Part shown: positions 16,432-24,857 of the stretch, piece by piece
Layout of the letters: the number at the start of each line of letters is the position of its first letter
Numbering within the stretch: position 1 is the stretch's first letter
NCBI GenBank assembly: GCA_018780805.1
Contig: JADMJD010000139.1
Span: forward strand, 1-41,827
Direction of reading: 5' to 3'
Source: Rubrivivax sp.
GTDB taxonomy: Bacteria > Pseudomonadota > Gammaproteobacteria > Burkholderiales > Burkholderiaceae_C
Length of the DNA stretch: 41,827 bases
The notes under the pieces: generated by a model
Databases searched by the model: none
Seen by the model: only the letters and a program-made list of their open reading frames with translations
What the model was told of the DNA's origin: nothing
Program-made: the position numbers and the translations under genes

Positions 16432-18474
16432 TCAGCCGCCGAAGCGCTGCATCAAGGCGTGCTGGGCGCTCAGGCCCTTCTCGGCCACGCGGTGGTACTC
16501 ACCGTCGGCGTCGAGTGCCCAGGCGTCGCGTTCATCTAGCAGGTAGGGCACCAGGCATTCGTCCACCACCCGCTGGCGCAGCGCGGCGTCGCGCACTGGC
16601 CAGGCCACCTCGATGCGGCCGAACATGTTGCGGCTCATCCAGTCGGCGCTGGACAGGTAGAGCACCTCGTCGTCGGGGCCGTCGCCCCAGCGGAAGTACA
16701 GCACGCGTGTGTGCTCCAGGAAACGGCCGATCACCGAGCGCACGCGGATGTTCTCGCTCACACCCGGCAGGCCGGGCGGCAGCATGCAGGCGCCACGCAC
16801 GATGAGGTCGATCGAGGCCCCGGCCTGGCCGGCACGCAGCAGCGCCTGGATCAGCGGCGGGTCGGTCAGCGCGTTCACCTTGACGACGATGCGTGCGGTC
16901 TGTCCGGCCGCGGCCGCGGCCTGCACCTGCTCGACGAAGCGCACCATGCGTTTGTGCAGCTGGAAGGGCGCTGCCAGCAGGTGCGCCGGCCGCCGCAGCT
17001 TGGTCTGGCTGGCGATCTGGTGGAACACGCCTTCGGCGTCGGCGGTCAGGGCCGGGTCGGCCGTGAGAACGCCCACGTCGGTGTACAGCCGCGCCGTCTT
17101 CGGGTTGTAGTTGCCGGTGGAGAGGTGGGCGTAACGCCGGAGTTTGCTGCCTTCACGGCGTGTCACCAGCAGCAGTTTGGCGTGCGTCTTCAGGCCCACC
17201 ACACCGTAGACCACCTGGGCACCCACGGCCTCCAGGCGTTCGGCCCAGTTGATGTTGGCCTCTTCGTCGAAGCGCGCCTTCAGCTCGACCACGCACATCA
17301 CCTCCTTGCCGCGGCGCGCAGCCTCGAGCAGCAGGTCCATCAGCACGCTCTGCGCGCCGGTGCGGTAGATGGTCTGTTTGATGGCCAGCACGTCGGGGTC
17401 GTAGACCGCCTCGCGCAGGAACTGCACCACCGGCTCGAAACTCTCGAAGGGGTGGTGCAGCAGCAGGTCCTGGCGCCGCAGGTGCGCAAAGATCGACGTG
17501 CCGTGCGGCAGGCGTTTCTGCGGCCAGGCCGGCTCGTAGGCCTTGAAGCGCAGCTTGTCGGCTTCGGCCTGGTCGATCAGCTGGTTCAGGCGCACCAGGT
17601 TCACCGGGCCGTTGACGCGGTACAGCGCCGCCGCCGGCAACTGGAACTGCGCCAGCAAAAAGTCCGACAGATCGGCCGGGCAGGTGTTGACCACTTCCAG
17701 CCGGATTGCGCGGCCGAAGTGGCGCGTGGTCAGGCCGGTGCGCAGCGCCTGGCGCAGGTTGGTCACGTCGCCGTCGGCCACTTCCAGATCGGAATCGCGC
17801 GTGACGCGGAACTGCGAAAAGGACTCCACCGTGCGGCCCGGGAACAGCTCTTCCAGGTGCGCGCGGATCACGCTGGTCAGCAGCACAAAACCCTGGCGCC
17901 CCGGGCACACCTCGGCCGGCATGCGGATGACCCGCGGCAGCACCCGTGGCACCTTGACGATGGCGATGCCACTTTCGCGGCCGAAGGCATCCTGCCCCTT
18001 CAGCTGGGCGATGAAGTTCAGCGACTTGTTGGCCACCAGCGGAAACGGGTGCGACGGGTCCAGCGCCACCGGCAGCAGCAGCGGGCGCACCTGCTGCTCG
18101 AAGAACTGGCGCACCCAGGCGCGCTGTGCTTCGTCGCGTTCGGCGTGGTTGATGATGACGATGCCCTGCTGCTGCAGCGCTGGCATCACCACCTCGTTGA
18201 AGACGGCGTATTGCTCGTCGATCAGTGTGTGGGCATGTGAGGCCACCACGTCCAGCTCGGCGTTGGAGCCACCGCTGCGGGCGAGCTCGATCACGTCGGC
18301 CACGCGCACCTCGAAGAACTCGTCGAGGTTGGACGATACGATGGTGATGTAGCGCAGCCGCTCCAGCAGGGGCACGTCTTCGCGGCGGGCTTGTGCGAGC
18401 ACGCGGCGGTTGAAGGCCAGGATCGAACGCTCCCGGTTCAGCAGCGGGGTCGGCGATGCGGTACGGTCGGGCAT
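16432..18474 (-). CDS. ppk1: Polyphosphate kinase 1
   Basis: Makes polyphosphate reversibly from ATP at the inner membrane. 680 residues, normal for the family. The N-terminal domain begins LLNRERSILAFNRRVL and SSNLDEFFEVRVA. The two catalytic histidines are His431 in GLKTHAKLLLVTRR (equivalent to E. coli His435) and His588 in RFLEHTRVLYF (E. coli His592). The block HLSTGNYNPKTARLYTD follows the first. Start ATG 18474 lies 6 nt after a TAAACT box on the minus strand. Transcribed with sixA, divergent from pirin and convergent with ppx. Confidence 0.98.
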   Translation of the reverse strand: MPDRTASPTPLLNRERSILAFNRRVLAQARREDVPLLERLRYITIVSSNLDEFFEVRVADVIELARSGGSNAELDVVASHAHTLIDEQYAVFNEVVMPALQQQGIVIINHAERDEAQRAWVRQFFEQQVRPLLLPVALDPSHPFPLVANKSLNFIAQLKGQDAFGRESGIAIVKVPRVLPRVIRMPAEVCPGRQGFVLLTSVIRAHLEELFPGRTVESFSQFRVTRDSDLEVADGDVTNLRQALRTGLTTRHFGRAIRLEVVNTCPADLSDFLLAQFQLPAAALYRVNGPVNLVRLNQLIDQAEADKLRFKAYEPAWPQKRLPHGTSIFAHLRRQDLLLHHPFESFEPVVQFLREAVYDPDVLAIKQTIYRTGAQSVLMDLLLEAARRGKEVMCVVELKARFDEEANINWAERLEAVGAQVVYGVVGLKTHAKLLLVTRREGSKLRRYAHLSTGNYNPKTARLYTDVGVLTADPALTADAEGVFHQIASQTKLRRPAHLLAAPFQLHKRMVRFVEQVQAAAAAGQTARIVVKVNALTDPPLIQALLRAGQAGASIDLIVRGACMLPPGLPGVSENIRVRSVIGRFLEHTRVLYFRWGDGPDDEVLYLSSADWMSRNMFGRIEVAWPVRDAALRQRVVDECLVPYLLDERDAWALDADGEYHRVAEKGLSAQHALMQRFGG

Positions 18475-18480
18475 CCGGCC

Positions 18481-18486
18481 AGTTTA
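18481..18486 (-). promoter_or_regulatory. Possible -10 box of ppk1, close to the start codon
   Basis: TAAACT on the minus strand, then GGCCGG and ATG. If real, the ppk1 mRNA has little or no leader. Weak match to consensus. Confidence 0.3.
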
Positions 18487-18502
18487 CGGAGCGTGCAAGT
18501 CA

Positions 18503-18525
18503 GGCGCGTGACAAACGCGTTTTTT
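18503..18525 (+). terminator. Hairpin plus T6 in the pirin leader (attenuator-like)
   Basis: CGCGT-GACAA-ACGCG (18505-18519), a 5-bp GC-rich stem extendable by two G-T pairs, followed directly by six T (18520-18525). The shape is that of an intrinsic terminator on the plus strand, but it sits 18 nt before the pirin ATG with no plus-strand gene ending nearby. It could attenuate pirin transcription or be chance. Confidence 0.4.
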
Positions 18526-18543
18526 GCCCACAGGACCTTCGCC

Positions 18544-19407
18544 ATGACCAACCGAACCCTGATCACCCCCCGCGCCCACGACCTGGGCGGCGGTTTCACG
18601 GTGCGCCGTGCGCTGCCGGCAGCCGCGTTGCGGTCGGTCGGGCCCTTTGTTTTTTTCGACCACTTCGGCCCGGTGCTGGCCGGGCCGGAGAGCCAGCACG
18701 ACGTGCGCCCGCACCCGCACATCGGCCTGGCGACGGTGACCTACCTGTATGACGGCGCGATGATGCACCGCGATTCCACCGGCGCCGTGCAGCGCATCGA
18801 ACCCGGCGCCATCAACTGGATGACGGCCGGCCGCGGCATCGTGCATTCCGAGCGCACACCCGACGAGCTGCGGGCGCAGACGCGGCGCAGCCACGGCCTG
18901 CAGCTGTGGGTGGCGCTGCCGGCTGATCTGGAGGAGACCGAGCCGAACTTTGCCCACACCGCAGCCGCCGCGATCCCGGCGCTGGAAGTGGGCGGCGCCC
19001 GGCTGCGCGTGCTGGTGGGCGAGGCCTTCGGTGTCGCCTCGCCGGTACCCGCCGCATCGCCCACGCTGTTCATCGACGCGGTGTTGTCGGCCGGTGATGC
19101 CTTCCCGGCCCCGCTGGCCACCGAACGTGCGTTCTACGGCGTGGACGGTCCGTTCCAGCTGGACGGCCAGACCATCCCGGCCCAGACCCTGGTGGTGCTG
19201 GCTGCGGGCGACGAGCCGCTGGTCTCGGCCGACGCCGAGGTGCGCATCGCGCTCGTGGGCGGTGAGACACTGGGCCCGCGCTTCATGTGGTGGAACTTCG
19301 TGTCCAGCCGCAAGGACCGCATCGACCAGGCGGCCGACGACTGGGCCGCCGGCCGTTTTGCCACCGTGCCGGGCGAGACGGAGTTCATCCCGCTGCCGGC
19401 ACGCTGA
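18544..19407 (+). CDS. Pirin family protein
   Basis: Bicupin iron-binding protein of the pirin family, 287 residues; some members act as quercetin 2,3-dioxygenases and others as transcription cofactors. The metal ligands of the N-terminal cupin are visible: His57 and His59 in RPHPHIGLATVTYLYDG, His101 and Glu103 in GRGIVHSER. The conserved N-terminal PFVFFDHFGP and the block SHGLQLWVALPADLEETEP also match. Start ATG 18544 follows AGGACC. Its stop is immediately adjacent to the stop of the convergent EamA gene. The physiological role is unknown. Confidence 0.93.
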   Translation: MTNRTLITPRAHDLGGGFTVRRALPAAALRSVGPFVFFDHFGPVLAGPESQHDVRPHPHIGLATVTYLYDGAMMHRDSTGAVQRIEPGAINWMTAGRGIVHSERTPDELRAQTRRSHGLQLWVALPADLEETEPNFAHTAAAAIPALEVGGARLRVLVGEAFGVASPVPAASPTLFIDAVLSAGDAFPAPLATERAFYGVDGPFQLDGQTIPAQTLVVLAAGDEPLVSADAEVRIALVGGETLGPRFMWWNFVSSRKDRIDQAADDWAAGRFATVPGETEFIPLPAR

Positions 19408-20286
19408 TCAACGCCGCAGCATCAACACATTGCCGGCGATCGTCAGCGCCACCCCGGCCAGCGTGAAAACACTCGGCACGTAGCCCTCGAACAGCGTGGA
19501 CACGGCCAGCGCCACCACCGGTGTCATCACGCCCACGGTCGAGGCTTTGCTGGGCCCCAGGCGCAGCTGCAGCGTCAGGAAGGCGGCAAACGCCACCACC
19601 GTGCCGGCCACCGCCAGGTAGGCCAGCGACAACCACCACGACCAGGCCGTCGGCCAGGGGTCGGGCAGTGGCTGGCTGGCGGCGGCGATCAGCGTGGCCG
19701 TGACCGCGCCCCAGGCCAGGCCCCAGCCCAGCGCGGGCCAGAAGGGCAGGCCGGCCTTGGCATTGCGGCTGGCGGCCAGGGCACCCACGGCCGACAGCAG
19801 CACCGCGCCCACCGTGAACAGCAGCCCCAGGCCGGCGCTGGGGCGGGCGCCCATGTCGGCCAGCTCGGGCCAGAAGATCAGCGCCACACCGGCCACGCCC
19901 AGCACCCCGCCCAACAAGAAGCGCGCGCCCACTGGCGTGCGCCACAGTGCCCAGCCACCCAGCCCCATCAACACCGGCGACGCCGAATAGCCCACCGCCA
20001 CCAGGCCCGAGGGCACGTGCAGCTCGGCGTGGTACACGCACACGTAGGCCAGCCCGTACATGAACACGCCCTGCAGCGCCAGCAGGCCGTGGGCGCGCAG
20101 GCCATAACGCAGGCGTTCGCCGCGCCAGCCGGCAAAGGCCAGCACCACGGCCGCGGCCAGGCTGAAGCGCAAGGCCACGCCCCATTCGGGCGGCGTGCCA
20201 CCCAGCTGGTAGGTGATGGCGTGCCAGGTCGTGCCCCAGATGAGCACGGCGAGCGCAAACAGCTGCCAGGCTGGCAGGCGGGTCAT
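19408..20286 (-). CDS. EamA/DMT-family transporter
   Basis: Second drug/metabolite-type carrier of the window, 292 residues with about ten membrane segments in two EamA repeats. It begins RLPAWQLFALAVLIWGTTWH, the usual family start; GLVAVGYSASPVLMGLGGW and PVVALAVSTLFEGYVPS are the conserved ends of the two repeats. It lies 16 nt after the MOSC gene on the same strand and is probably cotranscribed with it. Substrate unknown. It shares no close similarity with the EamA protein at 11032, so the two are not recent duplicates. Confidence 0.9.
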   Translation of the reverse strand: MTRLPAWQLFALAVLIWGTTWHAITYQLGGTPPEWGVALRFSLAAAVVLAFAGWRGERLRYGLRAHGLLALQGVFMYGLAYVCVYHAELHVPSGLVAVGYSASPVLMGLGGWALWRTPVGARFLLGGVLGVAGVALIFWPELADMGARPSAGLGLLFTVGAVLLSAVGALAASRNAKAGLPFWPALGWGLAWGAVTATLIAAASQPLPDPWPTAWSWWLSLAYLAVAGTVVAFAAFLTLQLRLGPSKASTVGVMTPVVALAVSTLFEGYVPSVFTLAGVALTIAGNVLMLRR

Positions 20287-20302
20287 CGCGGGCGGGTCCG
20301 GG

Positions 20303-21154
20303 TCAGAACTTCAGCGTCGCGCGGGCCGTCTGGCCCACCCGCAGCGTGTGGCCCACGCCGTCCAGCACGATGGCGTTCATGCCGAAGGTGATGGCGCCGC
20401 CCACCCGCGCATCGGCGCGGAAGCCGGCCAGCGTGAGGCCGGGTTCGTTGCTGGTCTCGGCATTCGCCGGGTCCACGTTGGGGATCTGGCAGCGGCTGCA
20501 GGGTTTCACGAACTTCAGCCGCACGACACCTTCTTCGGTGTGAATGGCCAGCTCGTCGATGTGGTCCTCGTCGAAGGCGTCCAGGCCATCCAGCACCAGG
20601 TTGGCGCGGAAGCGGTCGTGGCCGACCGGGACCTGGCCGGCCGCGGCCAGGCGCCGGTTCAGGTCGGCCAACGATGCGGTGCTGCTCACCAGCAGCGGGA
20701 ATCCGTCGGCAAACTGCGTCAGGGCCTCGTGTTCGCCGGTCCATTGCCGGTCGGCCGGGCGGCGCTCGTCGGGATCGAAACGCACCAGCCGGGCAGGGGT
20801 GCCCAGGAAATCCGTGAACCATTGGGCCGCCAGCGCACCCATGTCCCAGGCCTTGACGATGTCGTCCCAGACCTGCACGCGGGTGGCTGCTTCCACCGCC
20901 TCCAGCGACAGGTGCAGCCCCAGCATGCCCGGGGCCTTGAGCACCACATCGGACAGCTTGAGCGTCGGGCGGATCAGCGCCATGCGCGGGTGTTCGCGCT
21001 GCGTGAGCATCTCGCCCTGGGGCGTGACCACCATCCAGGCGCGGTCCAGGTCCAGGCCGGTGTCGGTGAGCAGGGCCACGCGCGGCGCCAGCGCGCCGCA
21101 GGACTTCAGGGGGTGCAGGCCGAGGGCGGCCAGCGTGCAGGTGAGATCGCTCAA
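20303..21154 (-). CDS. MOSC domain-containing protein (YcbX/mARC type)
   Basis: 283 residues: an N-terminal MOSC_N beta-barrel (1-115, with LHPLKSCGALAP and DTGLDLDRAWMVV) and a C-terminal MOSC domain (about 130-280) with KPCSRCQIP, where Cys219 (or Cys222) is the predicted molybdenum ligand. Related proteins YcbX and mARC reduce N-hydroxylated compounds using molybdenum cofactor. YcbX carries an extra ferredoxin domain; this protein lacks it and must receive electrons from a partner. Start ATG 21154. A CACAAT box on the minus strand lies 26 nt upstream. Followed by the EamA gene. Confidence 0.9.
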   Translation of the reverse strand: MSDLTCTLAALGLHPLKSCGALAPRVALLTDTGLDLDRAWMVVTPQGEMLTQREHPRMALIRPTLKLSDVVLKAPGMLGLHLSLEAVEAATRVQVWDDIVKAWDMGALAAQWFTDFLGTPARLVRFDPDERRPADRQWTGEHEALTQFADGFPLLVSSTASLADLNRRLAAAGQVPVGHDRFRANLVLDGLDAFDEDHIDELAIHTEEGVVRLKFVKPCSRCQIPNVDPANAETSNEPGLTLAGFRADARVGGAITFGMNAIVLDGVGHTLRVGQTARATLKF

Positions 21155-21180
21155 GGGTCGGTTTCCAGCAGGGAAGCCGG

Positions 21181-21186
21181 ATTGTG
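21181..21186 (-). promoter_or_regulatory. Probable -10 box of the MOSC-EamA unit
   Basis: CACAAT followed by CCGGC on the minus strand, 26 nt before the MOSC ATG and 9 nt from the plus-strand box of the ubiH-type gene. Confidence 0.45.
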
Positions 21187-21195
21187 CCGTCTCCC

Positions 21196-21201
21196 TACAA
21201 T
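21196..21201 (+). promoter_or_regulatory. Probable -10 box of the UbiH-type gene
   Basis: TACAAT followed by GCCGGC and ATG 21208. The 6-nt distance implies a leaderless or nearly leaderless mRNA and favours ATG 21208 over the in-frame GTG 21184, which lies upstream of the box. Confidence 0.45.
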
Positions 21202-21207
21202 GCCGGC

Positions 21208-22323
21208 ATGGCGGGTTATCAGGTCGCAGTGCGGGGTTCTGGCGCGGTTGCGCTGGCCGCCGCCTTGGCCTTGGGCCGGCGCGGCTGGTCGGTCGCCTTG
21301 CAGGCCGAGCTGGCCGAACCCCGCGAGGATGTGCGCGCCTATGCGCTGAGCGCCGCGTCTGTCACGCTGCTGCAAGGCCTGAAGGTCTGGGATGCCCTGC
21401 CGGCCGATGCCCGCACGGCGGTGCTGGACATGCGCGTGCACGGTGATCAGCCCGGCGCGGTGCTGCACTTCTCGGCCTGGAGCGGCGCGCTCGATGCGCT
21501 GGCCTGGATCGTCGACGCCGCCGAACTGGAAGCCGCGCTGCGCAGTGCGGTGCGGTTTGCGCCGCATGTGCAGATCGTCGGCCCCGGCCCGGTGGTGGCG
21601 CCGCTGCAGGTGCTGGCCGAAGGCAAGGATTCCGCCGCGCGCGCCGCGCTGGGCGTGCAGATGCCGCGCGCGCTGTACGGCCAGTGCGGGGTGGCAGCGC
21701 GCCTGGTGGCCGACCAGCCGCACGCCGGCCTGGCGCGCCAGTGGTTCCGCAGCCCCGATGTGCTGGCCTTGTTGCCCTTCGACCGCCCGCAACAGCAGCA
21801 CAGTTATGGTCTGGTGTGGTCGGTGCCCGATGCGCGCGCCGCCGAACTGCTGGCCTTGCCGGATGCGGCTTTTGAGCAGACCTTGATGGACGCCACCGGC
21901 GGTGCTGCCGGCACGCTGAAGCTGGCCACTGCACGCGCCGCCTGGCCGCTGGCGCTGGCGCGGGCCGACCGTGTCTGTGGTGAAGGCTGGGTGCTGGTGG
22001 GCGATGCCGCCCACTTGGTGCACCCGCTGGCCGGCCAGGGCCTGAACCTGGGCCTGGCCGACGTGGTCGCGCTGGATGAGGTGCTGGCCGACGCCCGCAC
22101 CCGCGAGCCCTGGCGCGCGCTGGGCGATGCGCGTGTGCTGCAGCGCTACGCCCGCCGCCGCGCCGCGCCCACCGCTGCGATGGGCCAGCTCACCGATGGC
22201 CTGCTGCAGCTTTTTGCCAGCGAAAAGCCGCTGCTGCGGGAACTCCGCAACCGCGGCCTGACACTGATCGATCACCTCCCACCCCTCAAACGCTGGCTCG
22301 TCGCCTCGGCGCGCCAGGCCTGA
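21208..22323 (+). CDS. UbiH/UbiF/COQ6-family FAD-dependent hydroxylase
   Basis: Flavin monooxygenase of 371 residues in the family that hydroxylates the ubiquinone ring. The FAD-binding N-terminus is VAVRGSGAVALAAALALGRRG, where the third Gly of GxGxxG is replaced by Ala. The conserved GEGWVLVGDAAHLVHPLAGQ, followed by GLNLGLADVVALDEVL, binds flavin near residues 255-290. It is somewhat shorter than typical UbiH (about 390-400), with a reduced middle part (residues 60-230). The dsbC gene follows after 26 nt. It probably acts in ubiquinone synthesis; which ring position is not predictable. Confidence 0.88.
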   Translation: MAGYQVAVRGSGAVALAAALALGRRGWSVALQAELAEPREDVRAYALSAASVTLLQGLKVWDALPADARTAVLDMRVHGDQPGAVLHFSAWSGALDALAWIVDAAELEAALRSAVRFAPHVQIVGPGPVVAPLQVLAEGKDSAARAALGVQMPRALYGQCGVAARLVADQPHAGLARQWFRSPDVLALLPFDRPQQQHSYGLVWSVPDARAAELLALPDAAFEQTLMDATGGAAGTLKLATARAAWPLALARADRVCGEGWVLVGDAAHLVHPLAGQGLNLGLADVVALDEVLADARTREPWRALGDARVLQRYARRRAAPTAAMGQLTDGLLQLFASEKPLLRELRNRGLTLIDHLPPLKRWLVASARQA

Positions 22324-22349
22324 CCCAACTCCACCTCGAAGGTGCCCCG

Positions 22350-23075
22350 ATGAAAGCCTTGCCCCTCACCGCCCTGGCTCTGGCCGGCCTGCTCGCCACC
22401 GGCCTGGCACTGGCCCAGGAAGCCGCGATCCGCAAGAACCTGGCCGAGCGCCTGCCCAACTTCCCGAAGATCGACGAGGTCAGCAAGACGCCGATCCCCG
22501 GCATCTACGAGATCCGCCTTGGCACCGAGCTGCTCTACACCGACGAGCAGGGCAGCTACATCCTGCAGGGCTCGCTGATCGACACGCGCACCCGGGCCAA
22601 CCTGACGGAAGAGCGCATCGAAAAGCTCACCGCCATCGATTTCTCCAAGCTGCCGATCAAGGACGCTGTCGTCATCAAACAAGGCACCGGCGCGCGCAAG
22701 CTGGCGGTGTTTGTCGACCCCAACTGCGGCTACTGCAAACGCTTCGAGCGCGACCTGGCCACCGTCAAGGACGTGACCATCTACACCTTCCTGTACCCCA
22801 TTCTCGGGCCGGACTCCACCGTCAAGTCCAAGGACATCTGGTGTGCCAAGGATGCCGCCAAGTCCTGGCGCGGCTGGATGGTGGACAACGTGGCGCCGGT
22901 CAAGACCATGGGCAGCTGCGACACCAGCGCCATCGACCGCAACGTGGCCATGGGCCAGAAGTACCGCGTGCAGGGCACCCCCGCGCTGGTGTTCGAAAAC
23001 GGCGTGCGCAAACCCGGTGCCCTGCCGGCGGCTCAGGTCGAGGCCTTGCTGGTGGCCGCGGAAAAGAAGTCCTGA
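22350..23075 (+). CDS. dsbC: Thiol:disulfide interchange protein DsbC
   Basis: Periplasmic disulfide isomerase of 241 residues. Signal peptide at 1-22 (MKALPLTALALAGLLATG, then LALAQ), a dimerisation domain at about 25-90, and a thioredoxin fold with active-site CGYC (Cys126 and Cys129) in FVDPNCGYCKRFERDL. The cis-proline loop is GTPALVF. A second cysteine pair (in DIWCAKD and MGSCDTS) matches the structural disulfide of DsbC. Start ATG 22350. Likely cotranscribed with the preceding hydroxylase gene. Confidence 0.95.
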   Translation: MKALPLTALALAGLLATGLALAQEAAIRKNLAERLPNFPKIDEVSKTPIPGIYEIRLGTELLYTDEQGSYILQGSLIDTRTRANLTEERIEKLTAIDFSKLPIKDAVVIKQGTGARKLAVFVDPNCGYCKRFERDLATVKDVTIYTFLYPILGPDSTVKSKDIWCAKDAAKSWRGWMVDNVAPVKTMGSCDTSAIDRNVAMGQKYRVQGTPALVFENGVRKPGALPAAQVEALLVAAEKKS

Positions 23076-23114
23076 CGGCGTGATGTGCTGGCGTGGGCGG
23101 GTTGAACGCTGTTG

Positions 23115-24857
23115 ATGTCCCCGTACCAGAGGTCTCCGCACTACCGCGTCGCACTGGACCAGCGCGACGCCCACCTCTTTGTCGTGTCGCTCACGCTGCC
23201 CCGCCCGGCGGCCCAGCAGGTGCTGCGCCTGCCCGTGTGGCTGCCCGGCAGCTACCTGCTGCGCGAGTTTGCGCGCCACCTGCAGGACCTGCAGGCCACG
23301 CAGGGCGGCCACGCGGTGCCGCTGATGCAGCTGGACAAGACCCGTTGGGTCGCCCATTGCCGGGGCCGTGCGGCGTTGAAACTGACCTGGCGCGTGCACG
23401 CGCTCGACCCTTCCGTGCGTGGCGCCTGGCTCGACGCCCACCGCGGTTTTTTCAATGGCAGCAGCCTGTTCCTGGCCGCCGAAGGCCGCACGCAGGAACC
23501 GCTGCGCCTGAGCATCGGCCGCCTGCCCGCGGGTTGGGCCATCGCCACCAGCCTGCCGGCCGGCGCCGGGCACCAGGTCTTCGAAGCCGCCGATTACGCC
23601 GAGCTGATCGACCACCCGGTGGAGATGGGCACCTTCTGGCGCGGTGAATTCCAGGCCGGCGGCGTGCCGCACCGATTTGTCATCACCGGCGCCTGGCCCG
23701 GCTTCGACGGCGCGCGGCTGCTGGCCGACACCGCGCGGATCTGCGAGGCGCAGATCCGCCTGTGGCATGGCCGCGGCCGGCCGCCGTTTCCGGACTACCT
23801 GTTCCTGCTGCGCGTGGCCGACGAGGGCGGCGGTGGCCTGGAGCACCGCGCCAGCACCGCGCTGCTGGCGCACCGGCGCGACCTGCCGCGCCCCGGCAGT
23901 GACGGCGCACCCGACAGCGGCTACCAGCGCCTGCTGGGGCTGATCAGCCACGAGTACTTCCACGCCTGGAACGTCAAGCGCCTGGTGCCAGTGGAACTGG
24001 CGGCGCCCGACCTGGGCCAGGAGGCCTACACCCGGTTGCTGTGGTGGTTTGAGGGCACCACGTCCTACTACGACGACCTGGTGCTGGCCCGCACCGGCCT
24101 GATCGACGGGCCGCGGTACCTGGCGGCGCTGGCAGGCCACATGAACGAGGTGGCCGGCACCCCGGGGCGGCAGGTGCAAAGTGTGGCGCAGGCCAGCTTC
24201 GACGCCTGGACGCGCTTCTACCGGCCCGACGCATACACACCCAACGGCACCGTGAGCTACTACGCCAAGGGCGCGCTGGTGGCCGCCTGCCTGGACCTGA
24301 CCCTGCGCCTGGCCGGCCCCGGCACGCTGGACGGCGTGCTGCGCCGGCTCTGGGCCCTGCGCCGGCCGGTGACCGAAGCACACATCGCCGCCGCCCTGGC
24401 CGCCGAGGCCGGCCGCGCGCTGGACGCCGAACTCGCGGCCTGGGTGCACGGCACGGCCGAGCTGCCGTTGTTGGCGCTGCTGCCGCACTTCGGCGTGCAG
24501 GTGCTGCACGAGGCGCCGACCCTGGCCGCCACGCTGGGCCTGCGCCTGAACGAAGGCCCGGTCAGCGGCGTGACGGTGCGCTTTGTGCTCCGGGGTGGCG
24601 CTGCCGAGGCCGCCGGCGTGTTGCCCGGCGACGAGTTGCTGGCCGCGGGCGGCTGGCGCCTGCGCCGCTTTGAAGAAGCCCGCGCCTGGCTGCCCCCGGG
24701 CCAGGCGGTGGACCTGTTGCTGGCACGCGACCAGCGCCTGCACACGCTGCGCCTGGCGGTGCCGACCGACCCCGCCGTGGCCACCGTGTCGCTGCGGCCC
24801 GACCCGCAGGCCAGCGCCGACGCCCAGGCCCGACGCCGGGCCTGGCTGGGCGGGTGA
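23115..24857 (+). CDS. M61 family metallopeptidase (glycyl aminopeptidase type) with PDZ domain
   Basis: Zinc peptidase of 580 residues. An N-terminal beta domain (about 8-180, with LRLPVWLPGSYLLREFARHL) is followed by the catalytic domain with HEYFH at 279-283 (SHEYFHAWNVKRL) and the third ligand Glu313 in WWFEGTTSYYDDL. A PDZ domain occupies about 480-550 (GVLPGDELLAAGGWRL). The family includes Sphingomonas glycyl aminopeptidase. No signal peptide is evident. ATG 23115 is preferred; the preceding TTG (23112) is in frame. The stop overlaps the DUF3108 gene by 4 bp, so their products are likely made together. The natural substrate is unknown. Confidence 0.93.
   Translation: MSPYQRSPHYRVALDQRDAHLFVVSLTLPRPAAQQVLRLPVWLPGSYLLREFARHLQDLQATQGGHAVPLMQLDKTRWVAHCRGRAALKLTWRVHALDPSVRGAWLDAHRGFFNGSSLFLAAEGRTQEPLRLSIGRLPAGWAIATSLPAGAGHQVFEAADYAELIDHPVEMGTFWRGEFQAGGVPHRFVITGAWPGFDGARLLADTARICEAQIRLWHGRGRPPFPDYLFLLRVADEGGGGLEHRASTALLAHRRDLPRPGSDGAPDSGYQRLLGLISHEYFHAWNVKRLVPVELAAPDLGQEAYTRLLWWFEGTTSYYDDLVLARTGLIDGPRYLAALAGHMNEVAGTPGRQVQSVAQASFDAWTRFYRPDAYTPNGTVSYYAKGALVAACLDLTLRLAGPGTLDGVLRRLWALRRPVTEAHIAAALAAEAGRALDAELAAWVHGTAELPLLALLPHFGVQVLHEAPTLAATLGLRLNEGPVSGVTVRFVLRGGAAEAAGVLPGDELLAAGGWRLRRFEEARAWLPPGQAVDLLLARDQRLHTLRLAVPTDPAVATVSLRPDPQASADAQARRRAWLGG

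Noticed and set aside
22272..24743. Minus-strand open frame of about 823 codons opposite dsbC and the M61 peptidase.
   Set aside because: Same reason: the opposite strand carries recognisable active sites (CGYC, HEYFH), the antisense translation none.
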